A stretch of 64,000 nt of DNA from Piliocolobus tephrosceles (GCF_002776525.5 NC_045446.1:64996558-65060557), one strand, 5' to 3'; numbered from the stretch's first letter, positions 46,587-58,095 are shown. Numbers and translations: made by a program. The notes: generated from the letters alone by a model not told the origin.

Positions 46587-46884
46587 GGCCAGGCGCAGTG
46601 ACTCGTGCCTGTAATCCCAGCACTTGGGGAGGCCAAGGTGGGCAGATCACCTGAGGTTGGGAGTTCGAGACCAGCCTGATCAACATGGAGAAAACCCGTG
46701 TCTACTAAAAATACAAAATTAGCCAGGCATGGTGGTGCATGCCTGTAATCCCAGCTACTCAGGAGGCTGAGGCAGGAGAATCACTTGAACCCGGGAGGTA
46801 GAGGTTGCAGTGAGCCAAGATCATGTCATTGCACTCCAGCCTTGGCAACAAGAGTGAAACTCCATCTCAAGAAAAAAAAAAAAA
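46587..46884 (+). mobile_element. Alu (AluS-type) in L1 B
   Basis: GGCCAGGCGCAGTGACTCGT to an A13 tail. The target-site duplication 'atcattcatt' lies on both sides. Confidence 0.95.
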
Positions 46885-49311
46885 ATCATTCATTATGGCC
46901 AAGTGGGATTTATCCCAGGGATGCAAGCATGTTTCAACACACACAAATCAATCAATGTGATACATCACATCAACAGAATGAAGGACTAAAACCATATGAT
47001 CATTTCAATTGATGCTGAAAAAACATTTGATATAGTTCAACATCCCTTTATAATAAAAGCCCTCAAAAAACTAGGTGTAGAAGAACCACACCTGAACATA
47101 TTAAAAGCCATATATGACAGACACATAGTTAGTATGGTACTAAATGGGGAAAAACTGAAAGCCTTTCCTCTTATATCTGGAACATGACAAGGATGCCCAC
47201 TTTTACTACCATTATTCAACTGATTAATGGAAGTCTTAGCTAGACCAATCAAACAAGAGAAAGAAAGAAAGGGGATCCAAACTGGAAGGGAGGAAGTTGA
47301 TTTATCCTTGTTTGCAGATGATATGATCTTATATTGGAAAAACCTAAAGACTCCACCAAAACATGATTAGAACTGATAAGCAAATTCAGTAGTTTCAGGA
47401 CTTGAAGTCAACATACAAAATTGGTAGCATTTCTATATGCCAACAGTGAACAATCTGACAAAGAAATAAAAAAGGAATCCCATTTACAACAATAAAAGTA
47501 AATACCTAGGAATTAACCAAAAGAAGTAAAAGATCTCTACAATAAAAACTATAAAACACCAATGAAAGAAATTGAAGAGGCACATAAAAATGGAAAGATA
47601 TTCCATGTTCATGGATTGGAGGAATCAATATTGTTAAAATGTCCATAGTACTGAAAGTATTCTAGAGATTCCATACAATCCCTATCAAAATACCAATGAC
47701 ATTCTTCACAGAAATAGAAAAAAACTATCTTAAAATTTGTATGGAACCACAAAAGACCCAGAATAGCCAAATCTATCCTGAGCAAAAAGAACAAAACTAG
47801 AGGAATCACATTACCTGACTTCAAATTAAACTATAAAGCTATAGTAACCAAAACACTATGCTACTGGCATAAAAATGGACACATAGACCAATGACACAGA
47901 ATAGAGAACCTAGAAATAAACCCACACACCTACAGTTAACCCATTTTCGACAAAGATGCCAAGAACATATACGGGGAAAAAGACAGTCTCTTCAATAAAT
48001 GGTTCTGGGATAACAAGATATCCATATGCAGAAGAATTAAACTTGACTCCATCTCTTGCCTTTTATTTGAATTAAATATAAGACCTCAAACTGTGAAACA
48101 CCTACAAGAAAACATTGAGGAAACTTTCCAGGACACTGGTCTGGGCAAAATTTTCTTGAGTAGTAATATCCCACAAGCAGAGGCAACCAAAGCAAAAATA
48201 GACAAATGGGATCACATCAAGTTAAAAAGCTTCTGTACAACAAAGGAAACAATCAACAAAGAGACAACCCACAGAATGACAGAAAACATTTGCAAACTAC
48301 CCATCTGACAAGGGATTAATAATCAGAATATATAAGGAGTTCAAACATCTCCACAGGGAAAAATCTAATAATCTGACTAAAAAATGGGCAAAATATCTGA
48401 ATAAACATTTTTCAAAAGAAGTCATTCAAATAGAAAACAGGCATATCAAGAGGTACTTAACAACACTGACCATCAGAGAAACACAAATCAAAACTACAAT
48501 GAGATATCATCTTACCCTAGTTAAAACCGTTTGGCTGTTATCTAAAAGTCAGGCAATAACAAAAGCTGGTGAGGATGTGGAGAAAAGGGAACCTTCGTAC
48601 ACTGTTGCTGGGAATGTAAATCAGCACAACCACTATGAAGAACAGTTTGGAGGTTCCTCAAAAAACTAAAACTAGAGCTACCATATGATCCAGCAATCCC
48701 AATGCTGAGTATATACCCAAAAGAAAGGAAATCGGTATATCAGAGAGATATCTGCACTCTTATGTTTGTTGCAGCAGTGTTCACAATAGCCAAGATTTGG
48801 AAGCAACCTACATATCCGTCAACAGATGAATGGATAAAGAAAATATGGTACATATATACAATGGAGTACTATTCAGCCATTAAAAAGAACGAGATTCTAT
48901 CATTTGCACGAACATGGATGGAACTGGAGGCCCTTAGGTTAAGTGAAATAAGCCAGGCACAGAAGGACAAATATTGCATATTCTCACTTATTTGTGGGAT
49001 CTGAAAATCAAAACAATTGGACTCATGGACACAGAGAGTAGAAAGATGGTTACCAGAGGCTGCAAAGGATAGTGGGAGCCTGGGGGAGAGGTGGGGATGG
49101 CTAATCGATACAAAAAAAATAGAAAGAATGAATAAGACCTAGTATTTGGTAGCACAAAAGGGGGGCTATAGTCAATAATACTTTAATTTAATTATACATT
49201 TAAAAATACCTAAAAGAGTTTATTACATGCCTGTACCAAAATATCTCATGTGCCCCATAGATATAGACACCTACTATGTACCCACAAAATTATAAACTAA
49301 AAAGTTTTTAA
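46885..49311 (+). mobile_element. L1 element B, 3' half
   Basis: RT core with the FADD box ('tgtttgcagatgatatgatc', about 47,308), then the C-terminal region (100-aa frame at 48,702) and the 3' UTR ('gtttattacatgcctgtacc', 'ctactatgtacccacaaaat'). It ends near 49,311, where the older L1M resumes. Coding frame is broken. Confidence 0.92.
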
Positions 49312-49314
49312 AGA

Positions 49315-49719
49315 TAAATATCACTTTACACCTACCAGAATAATGAAATTTAGAAAAATTATAAAGTAAGATAATACCAAATATTGATAAGGACATAGGA
49401 AGACAAGAACCCTTATGTACTACTTGTGTGAGTGTACACTGAAACAACTATTTTGAAGAACAATCAGGTGGTAATTTTTAAAACTACATATATATATATG
49501 CTCTCTCATCCATCAATCCCACTTCTGGGTAAATATGTCAGGAAAACCCTGGCACAGTGGTATATGCAAAAGATGTTCATAAGGTTGTTCATTGTACCAC
49601 TATTTGTAGTAAGAGAGTTATAAGCAACCTAAGTGTTCATCGGTAATGGAAGAGATCTGTGAAATGTGTTTAGAGCATATACTGTAGAATACTAAGCATT
49701 AGTTAAAAGTCAATAACTA
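49315..49719 (+). mobile_element. Old L1M fragment, right side of nest 2
   Basis: 'atcactttacacctaccaga' continues the L1M broken at 39,645. Then 'catcaatcccacttctgggt' and 'agcaacctaagtgttcatcg' are the usual L1 ORF2 C-terminal words. Confidence 0.8.
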
Positions 49720-50025
49720 GGCCGGGAGCAGTGGCTCACGCCTGTAATCCTAACACTTTGGGAGGCTGAGGTGGGCAGATCATGAGGTCAGGAGATGGAG
49801 ACCATCCTAGCTAATACGGTGAAACCCCGTCTCTACTGAAAATAAAAAAAATTAGCCGGGCATGGTGGCGGGCGCCTGTAGTCCCAGCTACTCAGGAAGC
49901 TGAGGCAGCAGAATGGCATAAACCCGGGAGGCAGAGCTTGCAGTGAGTGGAGATCGCCGCTGCACTCCAGCCTGGGCAAAAGAGCAAGACTCCATCTCAA
50001 AAAAAAAAAAAAAAAAAAAAAAAAA
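49720..50025 (+). mobile_element. AluY-type element
   Basis: GGCCGGGAGCAGTGGCTCAC to a 25-base A-tail. It has the AluY marker 'ggcgggcgcctgtagtccc'. 'gtcaataactag' / 'gccaataattag' are the target-site duplications. Confidence 0.95.
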
Positions 50026-50630
50026 GCCAATAATTAGATGGACATACAGCAAGAAGGAAAAGTCTTAAAAATAATGTTGACCAAAAAAATAAAGTAACAG
50101 GAAGAGCTCAAGACCATGTTACCATTATGTAAATTATAAACATATTACACACAAAATAATACATATTTTACAAAGATAAATACATATATCCAGGAAAATA
50201 TATCCAAGATAAGAGTAGACATTTATATGAAAATAGGAAATGGGAATAGGAATTAAGGACGAAAGAAAAAAAATAAGAGGGCAAGAAGAACTTTGAAGAG
50301 ATTAAAAATTATACTATATTAGGACCTGAGTTGTATTGTAAACAGAAGTCTCTGCTCCTAAGTTATACATATGTACACATGATAAAGAACCCAAGAATGA
50401 GGTTCAATCTTTCAGTCTAAAGAATCATTGATATATAATTTAAAAAATTAAAACCAATCTGAATTATTGTTAGAGTTTATTACATTATGGGAAGTGATGG
50501 GAGTAGGGTGGCTTTATAGATAGATGCATATTAACATTTTCTTATTAAAAAAAAAGACGTGTATTTGGTTGATTCTAGGTGTTGATAGACAAAAATGAGT
50601 TTTAAAATGTGAATTAAAAGTTTTAGGGTA
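50026..50630 (+). mobile_element. Old L1M 3' end and unassigned tail
   Basis: Up to about 50,330 it reads as an L1 3' region ('accatgttaccattatgtaa', 'tttatatgaaaataggaaat'). The rest is AT-rich and not assigned. Confidence 0.6.
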
Positions 50631-50631
50631 A

Positions 50632-50787
50632 TAGCCAGGTGCAGTGGTCCCAGCTACTTGGGAGGCTGAGGCAGGAGGATCACTTGAGCCCCAGAGTTCA
50701 ACAATACAGTTTGAGCACGGTCGTGTCACTGCACTTCAGCCTGGGGTGATAGGGTAAAACCCTGTCTCTAAACAGAAAAAAAAAAAG
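50632..50787 (+). mobile_element. Alu monomer (FLAM-type)
   Basis: 'agccaggtgcagtggtcccagc' to an A12 tail, one arm only. It lacks the first ~20 bases between box A and 'cccagctactt'. Confidence 0.8.
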
Positions 50788-50799
50788 CTTTAAGGTAAC

Positions 50800-51310
50800 C
50801 ATTAGAGATCTAGACATGAGATTTCTTTCTTTAAACGATTAGTGAAAAGATTGGAATTGAAAGAAAACTTAGTGCTCACAAGAAGAAAAAGCATAGGTAA
50901 ACAGAAAACACACTAATAGTAGAAATAAGGTGAAATATATCAATAATCACCATGTGAGTTAAATTCTTCTATGAAAAAAGACTCATTAAGACTCGTATTA
51001 GGAAAAATATGCAGTACTATATTGTTTAAACAAAACAGAGGCCCAAGTCAAAACCAAAATTATTTATCTACCTGGGATATTTTACAATGATTAAAATACA
51101 TAATCTACCAAGATAAAAGTCACAAACCTAATAACAGAGAACCAAACCAACTTCATAGTAAAAAAAATGCCAGAAATGCAAGGAGATACTGACAAATCTA
51201 CAATAGTGGGGATAGACTTTAATATACCTATTTCCAAAGTTAACAAACAAAGTAGACAGAAAATTATTTTAGGGAGAATCTGAATAACATAATTGTGCCT
51301 TTTATTAAGT
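50800..51310 (+). mobile_element. Old L1 fragment
   Basis: 'aggcccaagtcaaaaccaaa' and 'caatagtggggatagacttt' fit the ORF2 endonuclease end of old L1. Heavily diverged. Confidence 0.6.
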
Positions 51311-51330
51311 TGTTATTATTATTATTTTTA

Positions 51331-51770
51331 GAGACAGGGTCTCACTCTGCTGCCCAGGCTGGAGAGCAGTAGTGTGATCATAGCTCACCACAGGCTCAAG
51401 GGATCCTCCTGCCTCAGCCCCCAGTAGCTAGGACTACAGGTACATGCCATCACACCCAGCTAATTTTTAATTTTTTATAGAGATAGGGTCTCACTCTGTC
51501 ATCCAGGTCAGAGAGCAGTGGCGTGATCATAGCTCACTGCAGCCTCAAGGGATCCTCCTGTCTCAGCCCCTAGTAGCTAGGACTACAGGCACATGCCATC
51601 ACACCCAGCTAATTTTTAATTTTTTATAGAGATAGGGTCTTGCTCTGTCATCAAGGCCAGAGGGCAGTGGCGTGATCATAGCTCACTGCAGCCTCAAACT
51701 CCTGGCCTCAAACAATTCTCCAGCCTTGGCCTCCCAAAATAACTGTCACTGTGCCTGGTCAGTTATTAAT
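51331..51770 (-). repeat. Tandem triplication of an Alu arm, 149-bp period
   Basis: 'gagacagggtctcactctg' or its variant 'gagatagggtct...' starts at 51,331, 51,480 and 51,629. Units 1 and 2 run through 'cacacccagctaatttttaa' and 'ttttttatag'. Unit 3 diverges after 'gcctcaaactcctggcctca' into the normal Alu end. An ordinary Alu has only two arms of different sequence, so this is a secondary duplication. Confidence 0.9.
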
Positions 51771-51779
51771 ATTTTTAAC

Positions 51780-52255
51780 TTGGAAATTCATCTTTCTTTA
51801 TTCTGCTTTGGAATGCTGGAGCTGAGGCTCTCAAAACCATATTTCTGCTTTGACCACTGGTTTCCTGTTAGACTCTGACAATATGGGTGGTGCTAAAGGG
51901 AGACTGCAAAGCTGGAAGAGGAAAAAGGGGCTTATCTCTTCCTATCCGCTTCCCATGGGTTTCTGACTGCTTGTGATTCCTGTGAATGCCACTGGAATAA
52001 TGTGGTTTTTGGTTTGTTTTGTTTTTGCTGTAGTCTAGCAAGTCTTTCCTCAGCAGTAGCTGAATCTAGTTTGCAATTTTTCCAGCTTTTATAAACTAGC
52101 TTCACTGTGACTCCTCCATAGGTCCAGCACCAGCTGGCCAGTATCCTCTTCTCAGCTACACAAAGCCCATCACAGCTCAGAGACACCAAGAGCCAAGCAG
52201 CACCTCTTACCCAGAGGTCTAAATTTCAGGTGTCAGGAGCGCCTCTTCCAACCTT
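51780..52255. other. Unassigned intron sequence
   Basis: No repeat family recognised. A minus-strand 85-codon frame at 51,932-52,189 has no splice sites or homology that I know. Confidence 0.4.
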
Positions 52256-52575
52256 CTAAAGTTGCATAATTTCAACCTCATTCTACAAAGAAAACTCCAG
52301 GCTCAGGTGGTCTCATGGTGAATTCTTCCAAACTTTAAGGAGAAAATAATAATAGTATATAAACTTTCCTAGGAAATGGAAAAAAATGAACATTTCCAAA
52401 CACATTTTATCAGGCAAGCATAACCTTGACTATAAATCCTAACAAGAATACTGTAACAAAAGAAATCAATACACCAACACATCTCCCAAACATAGATGCA
52501 AAAATCCTTGACAAAGAATCCGCAAATTCAATTCGTGACATTCACCGTGACCAAGTGAGACTTTCAGAATAAACT
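52256..52575 (+). mobile_element. Old L1 ORF2 fragment
   Basis: 'ctcaggtggtctcatggtga', 'ggaaatggaaaaaaatgaac', 'caggcaagcataaccttgac' and 'gatgcaaaaatccttgacaa' are in ORF2 order. It ends about 60 bp from the 52,633 XRRA1 exon. Confidence 0.8.
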
Positions 52576-52632
52576 CTCAGAAGTGTATTTCCACTATGAG
52601 CTAGAATTTCTGGAACAAGGGGTGTCACTCAC

Positions 52633-52850
52633 CTGTCCGGTCAACATCCTTTTTCATGGGCAGTACAGTATAATCCAGTTGCTCATCTGAGTCCTCAAGC
52701 ATCCTTGGCTTAGACTGCAGCATGAATTGGGGCTCTTTCTGGGGACTTCCCCTGCCTCCATTCCAGTCCACTGACCCGTCAGAGAGCTGAACTTGCTGTA
52801 GGTATGGGATCCGGATAATCCTGTTTTCATCCAGGCTTAACTTCTTCAGT
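52633..52850 (-). CDS. XRRA1: XRRA1 exon encoding an LRR and an acidic loop
   Basis: 218 bp: one base completing Arg, 72 codons, then 'g' of a split Glu. It starts with the LRR LKKLSLDENRIIRIPYLQQV. A non-LRR insertion with DWNGGRGSP and an acidic stretch LEDSDEQLDY follows, ending KKDVDRT. The donor is GTGAGT. The exon lies at the edge of the 32.4-kb retroelement-filled intron, with an L1 fragment ending about 60 bp away on the intron side. Confidence 0.94.
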
Positions 52851-52939
52851 CTTCAATTAAGGAAAGTGAATATAGAATCATAGCAATAATGATACCTCAG
52901 GATTGTTTACCAGGCCACTTTAGGGAAAAAACATGGAAT

Positions 52940-53130
52940 CAGGCTCGGATACTTATTCCTCTTGTGTGGCATTGAGCCAGTGACTTACTGTCTCTGGGAT
53001 TCAATATCCCTGTCTCTGAAATGGGGATAGTATTTATTAACCTTTCAGGGCTCTTGTGAAGATTAAATGAGGCAATATGTAAATGGCCTGGCACAAAGTA
53101 GTATTCAGTAAATGGTAGTTGAATTCAAAG
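52940..53130 (+). mobile_element. MIR SINE
   Basis: 'gtgtggcattgagccagtga', 'ctgtctctgaaatggggata', 'gaagattaaatgaggcaata' and 'ggcctggcacaaagtagtat' are in MIR order. Confidence 0.88.
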
Positions 53131-53354
53131 TAAATTTTCCAGGGAAGTAAAGCTTAACAATGTAAATGCCACTATTTTATTTACTTCAGTTGGAACTCAG
53201 GAATTAAATTTGTCTTTCTGATTCTCATTATTTTAAAAAATGTTCCTGTCTCTACTGTCAGGGTCTGGATCCTATCCTGGGTAAAATCTCCTCCTGTTTT
53301 CCTTTCTCTTTGCTGCTTCTAATTCAGTCATGTGATCAGAAATGTCCTCATTGA

Positions 53355-53475
53355 TGGCCATTTTTATGGAGGAGCCAAAGCTCAGAGGGGAGAAATGACT
53401 TACCCATGGCCACAGAGTAGAGATAAATTGTGGAGCTAGGGTTTAAACCCAAGCCTTTTGGCTTCTAGAACAGCA
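53355..53475 (-). mobile_element. MIR fragment
   Basis: 'ggagccaaagctcagagggg', 'gacttacccatggccacaga' and 'ggtttaaacccaagcc' are the complement of the MIR 5' half. It ends 65 bp from the 53,540 exon. Confidence 0.8.
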
Positions 53476-53539
53476 CTCAGAGTGTGAGCAAGCCAGGGGA
53501 TTAGAGGAGGCCCAAGCAGAGAAAGGCTTATGGCTTTAC

Positions 53540-53668
53540 CTCCTGAGCCCAGCCAGGCTGGCAAAGCAACTGGGGTTGGAGAGTCTGTTGTCATCCAGCA
53601 TCAGTGTCTCCAGCGCTGGGAACCTCAGGATGTACCTCTTGCTTGTCAGCGATGTTACAGATGCCTCC
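53540..53668 (-). CDS. XRRA1: XRRA1 exon encoding an LRR
   Basis: 129 bp: one base completing Met, 42 codons, then 'ag' of a split Arg. The peptide opens EASVTSLTSKRYILRF and contains the LRR core LETLMLDDNRLS followed by ASLAGLR. LRRs form a curved solenoid used for protein binding; no catalytic residues are expected. The acceptor is preceded by a pyrimidine-rich stretch ending CACAG and the donor is GTAAAG. The 689-bp intron to the next exon holds only MIR fragments. Confidence 0.93.
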
Positions 53669-53669
53669 C

Positions 53670-54550
53670 TGTGAGTTCAAAGATCTTGGGTAATGAGCAA
53701 GGTCGAGGGACAAACTCCACCATTCCCAGGAAGCCATGGCGGACAGGGAATCAATTAGGAGGCCTAACCGGCTTAGGAACTGTTCTAGTGCCCGAAAGAG
53801 GTCCCCACAGGGATGCACAGAAAGTATAATTCCTTCCCCACCTTCTCCTTTCCCAAACACTATTATACATACAATATCGTCTTCTGTATGGAGAAAGGTT
53901 ACATACATCATTGAGACCAGGTTAGGGCAGGGTGGGGGATTGTATAGGTAGTGCTTATAGAAAATGCCAGGGTGAAAGAGGTATGACCAAGCTGGAGGGA
54001 GCATTCTGCTGGAGATCACTGCACAATTTTGACTCAGGAAGACTCCTTGTTATGCTGTGTCACCTAGTAGACTGGTAACTATGGGAGCACCAGGAGACAA
54101 TGCTCTTGTTATAGACCATAGCTTTGCCAACCAGTAGGGTAAAGAAGGGTGGATTGAGGGCACCATCCCTGGCTGTAGTGAGGTTCTCTTCTCAAGTGGC
54201 TTCATAAAATGAACACACAAGTAAGGAGTGGAGAAGTTTCTTCTTAAACTCAAACTCTCTGAAGATTCCCAGAAATACCTAAGAATGAGATTTAGGGGGG
54301 TGATGCCCTGAATTACAGGGGTGGGCAGGAAGTGGTGGCATTTTAAGTACTGCCATTAATGTGACCTCATTTGTGTCCTCCAGGTAGATGAGACCTACGT
54401 AACTCTCTTCCACACAGGCAGATGATACAAATGACATTTTCATTCTTCCCTCCATACTGTATGCCACCCATACACCAAAATAGTACACATAGGCACAAAT
54501 GCATACAGTATACACATATATAAGCCACAAACACACACACAACTAGAGGA
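53670..54550. other. Intron sequence, nothing recognised
   Basis: Between XRRA1 exons. It includes a (CA)-rich stretch near 54,490-54,545. A minus-strand 142-codon frame here reads through the 53.6-kb exon's splice site and is not a gene. Confidence 0.45.
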
Positions 54551-54551
54551 A

Positions 54552-54775
54552 GGGAAACAAACATTTCTTTAGCACCTACTGCATTTCTGGCATTGTGCAA
54601 TGTGCTTTGTATGTGTTATCCAAGGATAGGTATTATATACCTCCTTTACAGATTAAGAAAATGAAGCTCAGAGCAACTTGCCTGGTCTCATAGCTAGAAA
54701 GTGGGACAACTCAAACTAGAACCTGGGTCTGCCTGACTCCAAATCCCATGCCCTTTCCACTGCCAAATCACACCT
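54552..54775 (-). mobile_element. MIR SINE
   Basis: 'tttagcacctactgcatttc', 'gtgctttgtatgtgttatcc', 'tttacagattaagaaaatga' and 'ctcatagctagaaagtggg' are the complement of MIR. Confidence 0.88.
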
Positions 54776-54969
54776 CTCACATTCACATCTACTAGCCCCA
54801 TGCGGATTAAAGGATGGGGAAGTGGAAGGGGGAGCTGATGTCTGAGCTAGAGAGAGCTTAACAGAGGTTGGCAGTGAGTTCAAAAGCTAGGACAGTAATG
54901 TATACCTGAAGTCTGGGATATTTCACAGGTGAATTTAGAAAGGGTATATTCTAAATGAATGTATTACTA

Positions 54970-55190
54970 ATTAATTCATTCATTCACACTCATGAATTTC
55001 TTTAACATATATTTATGTGGACAGGTACTAAGAATACAAATGAAAGAACACATCCCTCCCCTCTAGGTGCTTACAGTCTGTGGAGTAGGTGGACACACAG
55101 CCTGCAGTGAGACAAACACTATAAAAGAAGTATGTGGGGAAGGCACCTACTTAGGAAAAGCAGTGTTAAAGCAAAACCATGAGGAATGGA
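54970..55190 (+). repeat. Ancient repeat, same unassigned family as 2.6 kb
   Basis: 'taattcattcattcacactc', 'ggtgcttacagtctgtggag' and 'gagacaaacactataaaag' are in the family order. Confidence 0.45.
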
Positions 55191-55194
55191 GAGT

Positions 55195-56545
55195 GAATTG
55201 TCATGCTCTTAACCAATGTGAAAGAAAGAGAACAGGGAAAAAAAAAAATCTCTTCGTGGCTGGATCTGTAACAGTATTAGAAGCTATAGGCAGCCATGTT
55301 TCCCATCATAGGGTCTAGAAAGACACAGGCAGCCCACCTGTAAAGAAAAATGTGGCAAGTCACGGAGAAGAGGAGATGTGAAAGCTGAGAGACAGAACTT
55401 CCAGGCTGCTCCACAGTCCTCAGGGCCTACGTTCAGTATGACCCTAAGGCACAGCTGTGAGATTCCCCAATGTTCTTACAATCAATTCCCCCCTGACTTT
55501 TTTTCCGTATCCTAACACTGACAGACTTCCATAGATTATGACAGTTCTGACTGGAAAAAGGGACAGGTCAGATAAACTTTCAGAAAGAGACCTGGCAACA
55601 GTGTGGGGAACAGGCTTGAAGTCCAAAGACCAGAGACACTTAACAGAGAAGGCAGGAAGCCTTTATAGTTCATAATATTTCAAGGTCACGGATGTGCCCT
55701 TTCCTCTTTCTGGAAGGACCAACTTTCATACACTGAATTTTTAATCTCTATCTGAGAGCTATTACAGAACAGTGCACAGCACCACTGTTGATTTATAATT
55801 GATTGGCCAATCTTTATTTTACTCCAGTGAAATATGAAACAGCTAAGAAATAAGCCTTTAAAAAATTCCTCTCAAGCTCCATAATGCAGAAGTTGGCTCT
55901 GTCTTGTCTCTTGTGACAAGTTACACCACTTTGTCTTTTTAAAGTTCCACCCTAATTATAGCATGGGAAAGTTTCATTTTTTGTGTCTAAAATAGACATC
56001 TTAAAATAGAGGGGCAGCCATTAGATGGGTGAGAAGACAGATGCCTACCTTCAGAGGAAAGCAGCAGGCTTTCCCACCGAGCCCCTCCTGTTGCAGTTTT
56101 GGAAGAAAAGCTCTCTGAAGTGGCAAAGTCTGTCCATAGTGGAGAACCTGGGGTTTCCAGCTGTTCAGAGTGGTGCTATTTTTATTATCACTTCTCTTGC
56201 CAAACAGAATTAATACTACTTAAAATATGAGAGATTTAATGAAGGTTTTTCAGAAGCTAAGGGTATGTGCAGTGGCTGGATTCAGCAATGGGAATTTGTG
56301 TACCATATTAGAAGATGCATGGGAAGGGTGGCCAGGATCCCTGAGATCTGGCTCGGGTGCTGCTGCTGCTTTGCTTGCTGTGTGACTTCTGGCTGGTGTT
56401 GAGCATCTCTGGGCCTAGATCCTCTATCTATATGGTAAAAGGGGATTTCTTTTACTTTACACTATAAGACTTTGGATCAGGCTAAAAATATTGCTCAAAA
56501 GACTGAACCAAGGGCTGCAACAAATAAGATGAAACTTAGCAAGCA
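55195..56545. other. Intron sequence, nothing recognised
   Basis: Part of the 2.9-kb intron between the 49-bp and 129-bp XRRA1 exons. No repeat family or exon could be supported. Confidence 0.45.
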
Positions 56546-56550
56546 CTTAC

Positions 56551-56599
56551 ATTAGGACAAATGTCAGATCAGCTTCTGTGTTAAGATATAGAACATCAA
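56551..56599 (-). CDS. XRRA1: XRRA1 exon (49-bp micro-exon, LRR start)
   Basis: This is the most upstream XRRA1 exon I can place. It has two bases finishing a codon, fifteen codons reading DVLYLNTEADLTFVL, then 'at', which joins the 'g' of the next exon to make Met. The acceptor is a good pyrimidine tract ending in CAG, and the donor is the near-ideal GTAAGT. Phase fits the 53.6-kb exon exactly. VLYLN resembles the consensus core of a leucine-rich repeat. It is easy to miss because it is short; phase continuity is the main support. Confidence 0.85.
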
Positions 56600-56984
56600 C
56601 TGTGCAAACACCAGAATAAGGGAGACATGGTTTAACAGATTGTGTGTAAAAGGGGATTGTGATGTGGCTACTAAAAAGCTAGTACTCTTTTAGGTGGCGC
56701 TATTTGGAATATAGTGACTAAAAGAAAGGAGGTAACAATTCATCCTCTGCTCTGTGCTGGTGGTGCCTGAGAACACCAACTTGTATGGTCTGAAGCAGAA
56801 AGGGAGTAGGCCTAATGAAAGAGCCAAAGTCGCAGATTCCAGCTCAAAACAAGTAATAGTCTAAAGATAGAATGGGTCAAATATGATTCCCCTAACTCAC
56901 CCAGACAAAGAAAATAGCAAGAAATGGAGACACAAATAGTTCAGAATAGATGAGGTATATGATGAATGGAAAAAGTGAACAGAA

Positions 56985-57310
56985 AGGAGGATGGAGAAGC
57001 AGACAGAGTCAGGCCATAAAAAGCCTTGAGAGATATGAATGGAGTTTATCTTTAGGACAGTGGGAACCTGCTAAAGGACTTCAAGCAGGGCAGTGACAGA
57101 ATCACATGTGCATTTCAGAAAGATCACTCTGGCTGACAGATAGGAGGATGGGTTGGGAGGCAAGAAACTGCAGACTGGGACCAAACAGCAGGATAACAGG
57201 AATAAGCAGGTTTGAGAAGAATTTAAAAAGTACAATTCACAGCACCTGGTGATTGAATGAATGTGTGGAATGAGGGAGGCTGAAATGCTCAGGTTTCTAC
57301 TGGACAACTA
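56985..57310 (+). repeat. Ancient repeat, distal part of the 2.6-kb family
   Basis: 'gtcaggccataaaaagcctt', 'gcagggcagtgacagaatca' and 'tttcagaaagatcactctgg' are the far-end words of the same family. Confidence 0.5.
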
Positions 57311-57639
57311 CATAGTAGATGGGAAGAAGTGCCAGTCAATGAGGCCAGGAAAGGAAAGAAAGGAATAGAGAGTGAGGAGGGCTTTTTGGCATGGGGATGT
57401 GTGTGAGGAGTTTGATAAGTAGGCTAAATAGGCTTATAGTTCAGAAGACTTGCGAGGAGAGGAGGCCACCAATAAAGAGTATAAAGATTAAGAAAAATAG
57501 TAGGTTGAGGGTGGATGACTGGGGAGCACCAAAGTTTAAGAGGCTGGCAGAAAAGGAACCCACAGAGCATACTCAATCTAGATAGATGAGTGGGAAGAAA
57601 ATAATGGCAATGGTATTTGTCTGGAGCCCCACAGCTTTA

Positions 57640-57770
57640 TTTTTACTTTTGTAGAGACAAGGTCTCATTACATTGCCCAGGCTAGCCTCGAACTCCTGGG
57701 CTCAAGCAATCCTCCTGCCTCAGCCTCCCAAAGTGCTGGGATTACAAGTGTGAGTGACCATGCCTGGCCA
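57640..57770 (-). mobile_element. Alu monomer
   Basis: 'tgtagagacaaggtctcatt' to 'gagtgaccatgcctggcc'. A single arm. Confidence 0.85.
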
Positions 57771-57799
57771 ACCCACAGCTTTCAAAGTGTGCTGATTTC

Positions 57800-58095
57800 T
57801 TTTTTTTTTTTTTTGGAGACGGAGTCTCGCTCTGTCCCCAGGCTGGAGTGCAGTGGCGCGATCTCGGCTCACTGCAAGCTCCGCCTCCCGGGTTCACACC
57901 ATTCTCCTGCTTCAGCCTCCTGAGTAGCCGAGACTACAGGCACGTGCCACCACGCCCGGCTAATTTTTTGTGTTTTTAGTAGAGACGGGGTTTCACCGTG
58001 TTAGCCAGGATGGTCTCAATCTCCTGACCTCGTGATCCGCCTGTATCGGCCTCCCAAAGTGCTGGGATTACAAGCGTGAGCCACTGCGCCCGGCC
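57800..58095 (-). mobile_element. AluY, well preserved
   Basis: Complement dimer with most CpG sites intact, ending GCGCCCGGCC. A perfect 17-bp target-site duplication (caaagtgtgctgatttc) lies at 57,783-57,799 and 58,097-58,113. One of the youngest insertions in the window. Confidence 0.97.

Noticed and set aside
51932..52189. 85-codon minus-strand open frame as a small gene
   Set aside because: No start context, splice sites, homology or conservation that I can point to.
53591..54019. 142-codon minus-strand frame as a separate gene
   Set aside because: It reads through the acceptor of the XRRA1 exon at 53,540-53,668 in another frame and has no family resemblance.
56042..56085. Candidate XRRA1 exon with GAAG|GTAGGC donor
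   Set aside because: Adding it between the 49-bp and 129-bp exons breaks the codon phase, which is already perfect without it.
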